Assembly: GCA_018816585.1 (NCBI GenBank)
Contig: JAHIVQ010000087.1
Location: 1-9,653 of the forward strand
Length of the DNA stretch: 9,653 nucleotides
Reading direction: 5' to 3'
DNA from: Nanobdellota archaeon
GTDB lineage: Archaea > Nanobdellota > Nanobdellia > SCGC-AAA011-G17 > JAFCDX01
Each line of letters begins with the position of its first letter. Within the stretch, counting starts at the first letter, position 1. The notes beneath the pieces are model-generated. The model made no database searches, was not told the DNA's origin, and was given only the letters and a program-made list of their open reading frames with translations. This document shows, piece after piece, positions 4,975-9,653 of this stretch. Made by a program: the position numbers and the translations under genes.

Positions 4975-5187
4975 ATGAAAAAGATATCAACACTAGTTGC
5001 TAGTTTAGCAAGTATAGGAATTGTAAATGCAGCAGATTACTCTTCATGTCCTATGATGAATGGAGGATATTTTAGTGCTGGAATGATGACTTATGGTTTA
5101 CTTTATGTTTTAATAATAGCTATAATTTTCTCAGTAGTATTCTGGTTGACTTACAAGCTTATAAATGATAATAAGAAGAGGAAATAG
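4975..5187 (+). CDS. 70-aa exported protein, short paralogue of the Met-rich protein
   Basis: GGAGGT at 4964-4969 supports the ATG. The product has a signal peptide (residues 1-19, ending VNA), then ADYSSCPMMNGGYFSAGMM, a membrane segment at about 40-60 and a basic cytosolic end (NDNKKRK). The block after the signal peptide mirrors ADYSECPMMGEYFNEGM in the protein at 3546, so the two are diverged duplicates; this copy lacks the long Met repeat and the SHOCT tail. C25 and Met27, 28, 37 and 38 are likely metal ligands. Cys25 follows the signal by only a few residues but does not form a lipobox. The stop is directly followed by the next ATG (TAGATG). Confidence 0.65.
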   Translation: MKKISTLVASLASIGIVNAADYSSCPMMNGGYFSAGMMTYGLLYVLIIAIIFSVVFWLTYKLINDNKKRK

Positions 5188-5340
5188 ATGTTAAATTTGT
5201 TTAAGAAAAAAGATCCAATATGTGGAATGACAGAGGAAAAAGGCAAAGGCATAACTAAATATGAAAAGTGGTTTTGTTCAAAGGACTGCTTAAAAAAATT
5301 TGAAAAACAACAAAAATCTAATAGTTGTTGCCATCCTTAA
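5188..5340 (+). CDS. 50-aa YHS/TRASH-like metal-binding protein
   Basis: The ATG abuts the upstream stop, and GAGG at 5178-5181 can serve as ribosome binding site. The product starts LFKKKDPICGMTEEKGKG and continues YEKWFCSKDCLKKFEKQ before ending SCCHP. DPxCGM followed about 15 residues on by FCSxxCxxxF is the signature of YHS/TRASH-type treble-clef domains, known from copper ATPases and metal-responsive regulators; C12, C30 and C34 are visible ligands. The extra C47-C48-H49 tail is unusual. No signal peptide is present, so it should be a cytosolic metallochaperone or sensor, able to hand copper to CopA (inference). The stop is 2 nt before the flavoprotein ATG. Confidence 0.75.
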   Translation: MLNLFKKKDPICGMTEEKGKGITKYEKWFCSKDCLKKFEKQQKSNSCCHP

Positions 5341-5342
5341 TT

Positions 5343-6359
5343 ATGGAAAAAATTGTAATTGTAGGGGCTGGTCCAGCAGGACTTAAAGCAGCAGAAATAT
5401 TAGCTAAGAATAAAAAAGAGGTTTTAGTTTTAGAACAAAAAAATATAATAGGTAATAAGGTATGTGCTGGTGGACTTACTAATAAATCACTCTCTTTTGG
5501 TATACCAGATAATATCTTGCAAAGAAAATTTAATGAATTGATTATACACTCTAAAAACAAAAAGAGTTCTATAAAATCTAATTCTCCATTTATAGCAACT
5601 ATAAACAGAAAAGATCTTGGAAAATGGATGGCTAAAAATGCAAAAGAAGCAGGGGCAGAAATAAAGATCAATACTAAAGTAGATTCTATAGGAGATAAAT
5701 CTTTAATTGCAAATGGTAAAAAAATCAATTTTGATTATTTAATAGGTGCTGATGGTTCAAATTCCATTGTTAGAAAGAATTTAGGTATAAAAACAACAAA
5801 AATCCTTGAAGCTTTTCAATATGTGTTGAATAAAAAAGTTAAAGACATAGAAATGTATTTTGATGTAAATCGTTTTGGACCTGCATATGCATGGATATTT
5901 CCCTATAAAAATAGTGTTTCTATAGGGACAGGAGCAGATTCAAATTATAAGAAATTAAAAGTAAGTGAAGTTAAAAACAATTTAGATAAATGGTGTATAG
6001 AAAGAGGTTATGATATTAAAAATGCAAGATTATGTGCATGCCCTATAAATTATGATTATCAAGGACATGAATTTGGAAATAAGTTTTTAGTTGGCGATGC
6101 AGCCGGTTTTAGTTCTGGATTAACTGGTGAGGGAATATATTTTGCTATGCTCTCTGGATCTGATGTGGCAAACAAGATAATAAATAAAGATTATGATTAT
6201 AAAAATATAAAACATATATTAAGGGTAAAAAAATATGAGGAAATCATTCTTCGTACATTAGAAATATCAAAATCTATAACTCGGATAGAATACAATTTAT
6301 TAATAAACATGGTAAAATTTAACTGGTTTGATAAAAAACTAATCAAGCTTGTTGATTAA
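5343..6359 (+). CDS. FAD-dependent geranylgeranyl-reductase-family oxidoreductase
   Basis: The start is ATG 5343 (338 aa), which puts the FAD-binding strand right at the N-terminus: KIVIVGAGPAG (GxGxxG, 8-13) with E31 at the end of the second strand. Further marks are VCAGGLT (40-46), GADGSNS (135-141), YAWIFP (182-187, like the YxWxFP substrate motif of archaeal geranylgeranyl reductases) and GDAAGFSSGLTGEGI (251-265). Enzymes of this family reduce isoprenoid double bonds of archaeal lipids or quinones. The protein is shorter than the roughly 390-400 residues usual for lipid-acting members, with a brief C-terminal part. Placement right behind the YHS gene in a copper unit is odd. It could be a lipid enzyme that simply shares the operon, or a redox enzyme with another substrate. 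Confidence 0.8.
   Translation: MEKIVIVGAGPAGLKAAEILAKNKKEVLVLEQKNIIGNKVCAGGLTNKSLSFGIPDNILQRKFNELIIHSKNKKSSIKSNSPFIATINRKDLGKWMAKNAKEAGAEIKINTKVDSIGDKSLIANGKKINFDYLIGADGSNSIVRKNLGIKTTKILEAFQYVLNKKVKDIEMYFDVNRFGPAYAWIFPYKNSVSIGTGADSNYKKLKVSEVKNNLDKWCIERGYDIKNARLCACPINYDYQGHEFGNKFLVGDAAGFSSGLTGEGIYFAMLSGSDVANKIINKDYDYKNIKHILRVKKYEEIILRTLEISKSITRIEYNLLINMVKFNWFDKKLIKLVD
6340..6358. promoter_or_regulatory. Inverted repeat, candidate operator or transcript-end hairpin
   Basis: TAATCAA and TTGATTA form perfect 7-bp arms around a 5-nt spacer, overlapping the flavoprotein stop codon (6357-6359). It lies about 10 nt before the TATA-like element of the next unit, the same placement as the palindromes at 93 and 3482, though the sequence differs. 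No T-tract follows, so an operator is favoured over a terminator. Confidence 0.35.
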
Positions 6360-6368
6360 TTCATAAAT

Positions 6369-6376
6369 AATTTAAA
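6369..6376 (+). promoter_or_regulatory. TATA-like element for dsbA-copA, leaderless start likely
   Basis: AATTTAAA is centred about 26 nt before the ATG at 6398, the spacing expected when transcription starts at the start codon itself. No Shine-Dalgarno is visible before this ATG, which fits a leaderless mRNA. The AT-rich setting lowers certainty. Confidence 0.45.
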
Positions 6377-6397
6377 CCCTTAATAAGCATCAAAATA

Positions 6398-7039
6398 ATG
6401 GAAAAAAACAAAAAATTTAAGTTTTTAGTAATATTTGTAGTTATTATTATATTCTCTTATTCACTATATTATTTTAATACTAAAAATGTGCACAATAATC
6501 AAGGTTCTAATAACAGGACAATAATTGATATAACAAATGATCCATTTATTGGTAATATTAATGCTAATATAATAATTGTAGAATTCTCAGATTTTCAGTG
6601 CCCTTATTGTGGCAGATTTTACAAAGAAGTATTTCCTAAAATATATGAAGATTATATTGAACCAGGAAAAGCAAAGTTTGTATATAAAAATTTCCCATTA
6701 AGTATACACCAATATTCAAAAGTTGCAGCTGAAGCAGGTTTATGTGCTAATGAACAAGAAAAATTCTGGGATTATGGAGATAAATTATTTAACAATCAAA
6801 ATGTACTTGACATTAATAGTTTAAAAAAATATGCTTCAGATATTGGTTTAGATACAAAAAAATTTAATGAATGCCTAGATTTTGGAAAAATGAGTTCAGA
6901 AGTGCAAAAAGATATAAATGAAGCAGTAAGTTACAACGTAAAAGGAACACCAACCATATTTATAAATGGAATTAAATTAGTAGGAGTACAACCAATAGAT
7001 TCATATATAAAAATAATAGAGGATGAATTAAATGAGTAA
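6398..7039 (+). CDS. DsbA-like thiol-disulfide oxidoreductase, membrane-anchored
   Basis: A 213-residue protein. An N-terminal membrane anchor (about 8-26) and linker lead to a thioredoxin fold with helical insert. VEFSDFQCPYC holds the active site C68-P-Y-C71, and KGTPTIFING carries the cis-proline (P185). C116 and C159 form a second possible pair in the helical insert. This is the DsbA/com1 type with an outward-facing domain that oxidises or isomerises Cys pairs of exported proteins; the many Cys-rich exported products in this window are ready substrates. The final bases overlap the copA start (ATGAGTAA, 7032-7039), so oxidase and copper pump are made together. Since thiol oxidation also affects Cu(I) binding, a link between the two roles is plausible. 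Confidence 0.88.
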   Translation: MEKNKKFKFLVIFVVIIIFSYSLYYFNTKNVHNNQGSNNRTIIDITNDPFIGNINANIIIVEFSDFQCPYCGRFYKEVFPKIYEDYIEPGKAKFVYKNFPLSIHQYSKVAAEAGLCANEQEKFWDYGDKLFNNQNVLDINSLKKYASDIGLDTKKFNECLDFGKMSSEVQKDINEAVSYNVKGTPTIFINGIKLVGVQPIDSYIKIIEDELNE

Positions 7040-9458
7040 AACAACAATTTCTGTATCTGGAATGCATTGTGCCTCGTGTGTGCAGACAATAGAGAAGAGT
7101 CTAAAAAAAATAAAGGGTGTTAAAAATGTAAATGTTAATTTCGCTTCTGAAAAGGCCTATATTGAGCATGATGAGAATGTAAAGAAAGAAGAAATAGAAA
7201 AAACAATCAAAAATTCTGGATATAGTATTGCAAGAGAATTAATAATACTAAAATTAAAAGTAATAGGAATGGATAATCCTCATTGTGTAGGCATAGTGGG
7301 CTCTGCCCTTGAAAAATTGAAAGGTGTTAAAGAAAAGGAATTACTAATGAATGAAAAGGCAACAATAAAATTCGACCCATCTATTACAACAAAAGAAAGC
7401 ATCCAAAAAATAATAGAGGATGTTGGTTATAAAAATATAGAAGAAAATGAGGAACTTGTTGATGTAGAAAAGAAAGAGCGAGAAAAAGAGGTAAGAAATA
7501 CAAAAATTAGGACAATAATATCATTCATATTTGGAATACCTCTAGTATATATAAGTATGTTAACTGTATATTTTAATTTTTATCTACCTGAAATAATTAA
7601 GCAAAATACAATACTTATACAATTTTTATTATCAACTATAATAATAATAGCAGGTTTTCAGTTTTATATACGAGGGATTAGATCTGTTATTAAGGCAAAA
7701 ACAGCAAATATGGATACTTTAGTTGCAGTAGGTACAGGAACAGCTTATATTTACAGTTTAGTCATTGCTATTTTATTATGGACAAATACTATTAAAGAAG
7801 GAGAGTTATATTTTGAGGTTGCTGGTTTATTAATAGCATTCATTTTACTAGGAAGGTATCTTGAAGCTGTAACAAAAGGAAAAACTTCTGAAGCAATAAA
7901 GAAATTATTAAAACTAAAGGCAAAGACTGCAATTGTAATAAGGAATAATAAAGAGATTGAAATTCCTATAGGAGAAGTCAGATTAAATGATATAATAATA
8001 GTAAAGCCAGGTCAAAAGATACCTGTTGATGGAATTGTTATTGAAGGTCATAGTTCTGTTGATGAATCGATGATATCAGGGGAGAGTATTCCTGTTGAAA
8101 AATCAAAAGGAAATAAGGTAATTGGGTCCACAATAAACAAAACAGGAGCTTTCAAATTTAAGGCAACAGGCATTGGAGACAAAACAGTTTTAGCACAGAT
8201 AATAAAATTAGTTGAAGATGCACAAGGATCAAAAGCACCAATACAGGAACTAGCAGACAAAATTTCAGGAATATTTGTTCCGACAGTTGCATTCATTGCG
8301 ATAATTTCATTTATAGTATGGTTTTTATTAGGATATCCATTGAGTTTTGGCTTAAATATTTTTGTTGCAGTATTAATAATAGCTTGTCCATGTGCTCTGG
8401 GATTGGCAACACCAACAGCTGTAATGGTTGGTACTGGATTGGGAGCACAAAATGGTATTCTGTTTAAAAAAGCAAGTGCATTGCAAAAAGCACATGAAAT
8501 TAATATAATAGTATTTGATAAAACAGGGACATTGACAAAAGGAAAACCAGAAGTAACAGATATTATAAGTATAAATGGAACAGATAAAAAAGAGATAATA
8601 AAATATGCAGCAATAGCTGAAAAGAGAAGCGAGCATCCATTAGCAGAGGCTATAATAAATAGAGCAAAAGCTGGAAAATTAAAAATACCTGATGCTAAAT
8701 TTTTCAATTCTATAACAGGAAGTGGAGTGGAAGTTTATTATTCTAATAAAAAAATATGGTTAGGGAACAGGAAATTAATGGCAGATAAAAAGATTATCTT
8801 GGATAAAACAGAAGAAGTTATTCAAAAACTAGAACTTGAAGGTAAGACTGTGATGATTTTAGTTATTAATAAGAAACTGATAGGATTAATAGCTGTTGCA
8901 GATACTCTAAAAGAAGATAGCAAAGAGGCAATATTAGAATTAAAGAGATTAGGTAAAAAAGTGATAATGATTACAGGTGATAATGAAAGAACTGGAAAAG
9001 CAATTGGAAAGCAGCTTGGAATTGATAATATACTATCTGAAGTACTTCCCAAAGATAAAGCAAACGAGATAAAAAAACTCCAAAATAAAGGAAATAAAGT
9101 TGCAATGGTTGGAGATGGAATTAATGATGCTCCTGCAATTACACAGGCAGATATAGGAATTGCAATAGGATCTGGAACAGATATAGCAATAGAATCAGGC
9201 GACATCATCCTGATGAAGAGTAATATAAAAGATGTTGTATATGCACTGAAAATAAGCAAGAAATCAATAAATAAAATAAAACAGAATTTATTCTGGGCTT
9301 TTATTTATAATACTCTTGGTATACCAATAGCAGCAGGAGTTTTATATCCTATAAATGGATGGTTATTAAATCCAATACTGGCAGGAGCTGCTATGGCAAT
9401 GAGTTCAGTATCTGTTGTTTCAAATTCATTACTATTGAAATTAACAAAGTTGAAATAA
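7032..9458 (+). CDS. copA: Copper-exporting P1B-type ATPase (CopA)
   Basis: An 808-residue ATPase with two N-terminal HMA domains. The first (about 3-68) has GMHCASC with C13 and C16. The second (about 73-136) has GMDNPHCV with only C85, so its metal site is reduced. Membrane segments begin near 160. The actuator loop has SGES (349-352), the metal-path helix CPC (452-454), the phosphorylation site D496-KTGT, and the nucleotide domain SEHPLAEA with the HP pair at 535-536. TGDN (648-651) and GDGINDAP (694-701) complete the catalytic core. YN at 759-760 and M788-x2-SS (791-792) in the last two helices are the Cu(I)-specific ligands of the PIB-1 subgroup, so Cu(I) (possibly Ag(I)) export is well supported. 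Length and motif order are complete. The start overlaps the DsbA-like gene; GAGG near 7020 can serve as ribosome binding site. Confidence 0.95.
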   Translation: MSKTTISVSGMHCASCVQTIEKSLKKIKGVKNVNVNFASEKAYIEHDENVKKEEIEKTIKNSGYSIARELIILKLKVIGMDNPHCVGIVGSALEKLKGVKEKELLMNEKATIKFDPSITTKESIQKIIEDVGYKNIEENEELVDVEKKEREKEVRNTKIRTIISFIFGIPLVYISMLTVYFNFYLPEIIKQNTILIQFLLSTIIIIAGFQFYIRGIRSVIKAKTANMDTLVAVGTGTAYIYSLVIAILLWTNTIKEGELYFEVAGLLIAFILLGRYLEAVTKGKTSEAIKKLLKLKAKTAIVIRNNKEIEIPIGEVRLNDIIIVKPGQKIPVDGIVIEGHSSVDESMISGESIPVEKSKGNKVIGSTINKTGAFKFKATGIGDKTVLAQIIKLVEDAQGSKAPIQELADKISGIFVPTVAFIAIISFIVWFLLGYPLSFGLNIFVAVLIIACPCALGLATPTAVMVGTGLGAQNGILFKKASALQKAHEINIIVFDKTGTLTKGKPEVTDIISINGTDKKEIIKYAAIAEKRSEHPLAEAIINRAKAGKLKIPDAKFFNSITGSGVEVYYSNKKIWLGNRKLMADKKIILDKTEEVIQKLELEGKTVMILVINKKLIGLIAVADTLKEDSKEAILELKRLGKKVIMITGDNERTGKAIGKQLGIDNILSEVLPKDKANEIKKLQNKGNKVAMVGDGINDAPAITQADIGIAIGSGTDIAIESGDIILMKSNIKDVVYALKISKKSINKIKQNLFWAFIYNTLGIPIAAGVLYPINGWLLNPILAGAAMAMSSVSVVSNSLLLKLTKLK

Positions 9459-9544
9459 AAGGTAAAATGTTGGAAAAATTAAAAAGCAAGTGTAAATAAG
9501 TTAAAATTATTGATATGTAAAAAATATACTTAAAGGAATATATC

Positions 9545-9653
9545 ATGAAATTAAAAAAAATTTTTGAGAACCATATCTTAATGATGATTCTATGTTGTGC
9601 TATTCCAATAATTATATTTATAATTGCAGTATCTTTTTTTGGGATTAGCAAAG
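9545..9653 (+). CDS. Small membrane protein with CC motif, 5' end only (partial)
   Basis: The ATG at 9545 follows AAAGGA (9532-9537) at good spacing, and the frame stays open to the window end (36 codons). The visible part is a basic start (MKLKKIFENH) and a hydrophobic stretch beginning LMMILCCAIPIIIF, with a Cys pair near the start of a membrane segment. The ENHxLMMxxCC layout recalls small DUF2933-like membrane proteins found near copper ATPases, but the decisive C-terminal part is missing. Met and Cys pairs keep the copper theme of the window. The spacer 9459-9544 holds no gene I can support. Confidence 0.5.
   Translation, partial: MKLKKIFENHILMMILCCAIPIIIFIIAVSFFGISK

Noticed and set aside
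5318..5728. Minus-strand frame opposite the flavoprotein, and others at 936-1148, 2046-2270, 3617-3877, 8822-9259 and 9391-9651
   Set aside because: Each is mostly covered by well-supported + strand genes, with no ribosome binding site or recognisable protein character.
8048..8707. Long minus-strand reading frame (219 codons) opposite copA
   Set aside because: It lies wholly inside the ATPase core with all family motifs on the + strand; its Ser/Ile/Phe-rich product is what an antisense of AT-rich code gives.
9467..9499. Ten-codon frame MLEKLKSKCK after copA
   Set aside because: Too short and without a ribosome binding site or family resemblance; chance is sufficient.

Overview
The window is a visibly AT-rich stretch of what looks like an archaeal chromosome, probably a small-genome DPANN-type lineage (Woesearchaeota/Pacearchaeota-like; this placement is an inference). 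The reasons are archaeal-style TATA boxes in place of -35/-10 promoters, winged-helix regulators of an archaeal type (one visibly membrane-anchored), an archaeal-type geranylgeranyl-reductase-family flavoprotein, strong GGAGGT ribosome binding sites, and AGA/AGG and ATA codon preference. Genes are packed on the + strand with start/stop overlaps. I see no RNA gene, CRISPR array, transposon or phage gene, and no gene-free stretch over 300 bases.

The theme is copper/thiol handling at the membrane. Region A (1-998) holds the 3' end of a winged-helix regulator. It is followed by a perfect 14-bp palindrome and TATA box, a membrane-anchored Cys-cluster protein, and a 51-aa membrane peptide. Both of these proteins end in the same MVGGC tail; a hairpin plus T-tract closes the unit. 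Region B (1027-3485) is a tightly coupled run: a Cys/His/Met secreted protein, a CPLC membrane protein, a helical cytosolic protein, a second tail peptide (47 aa, ending AGGGCGI), a zinc-finger/TM/thioredoxin-like protein, and a membrane-anchored winged-helix regulator with a Met cluster outside the membrane.

Region C (3482-6359) begins with a second near-palindrome plus TATA box in the same arrangement as the first. It encodes a Met-rich SHOCT protein, a CC-x-H membrane protein, a C/H-rich small protein, a two-TM membrane protein, a short paralogue of the Met-rich protein, a 50-aa YHS/TRASH-like protein and the flavoprotein. Region D (6340-9458) has an inverted repeat and TATA box before a DsbA-like thiol oxidase that overlaps a CopA-type Cu(I) ATPase. 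The window ends inside another small membrane protein gene.

Inferred working model: the regulators sense metal or redox state, small Cys/Met/His proteins bind Cu(I) outside or at the membrane, DsbA-like and thioredoxin-like proteins manage their thiols, and CopA exports copper. The least explained parts are the shared Gly-Gly-Cys C-terminal tails and the matched palindrome-TATA modules that directly follow each regulator gene. Two small tail peptides (827-982, 2419-2562), the YHS protein (5188-5340) and both edge fragments were found by reading the sequence directly.
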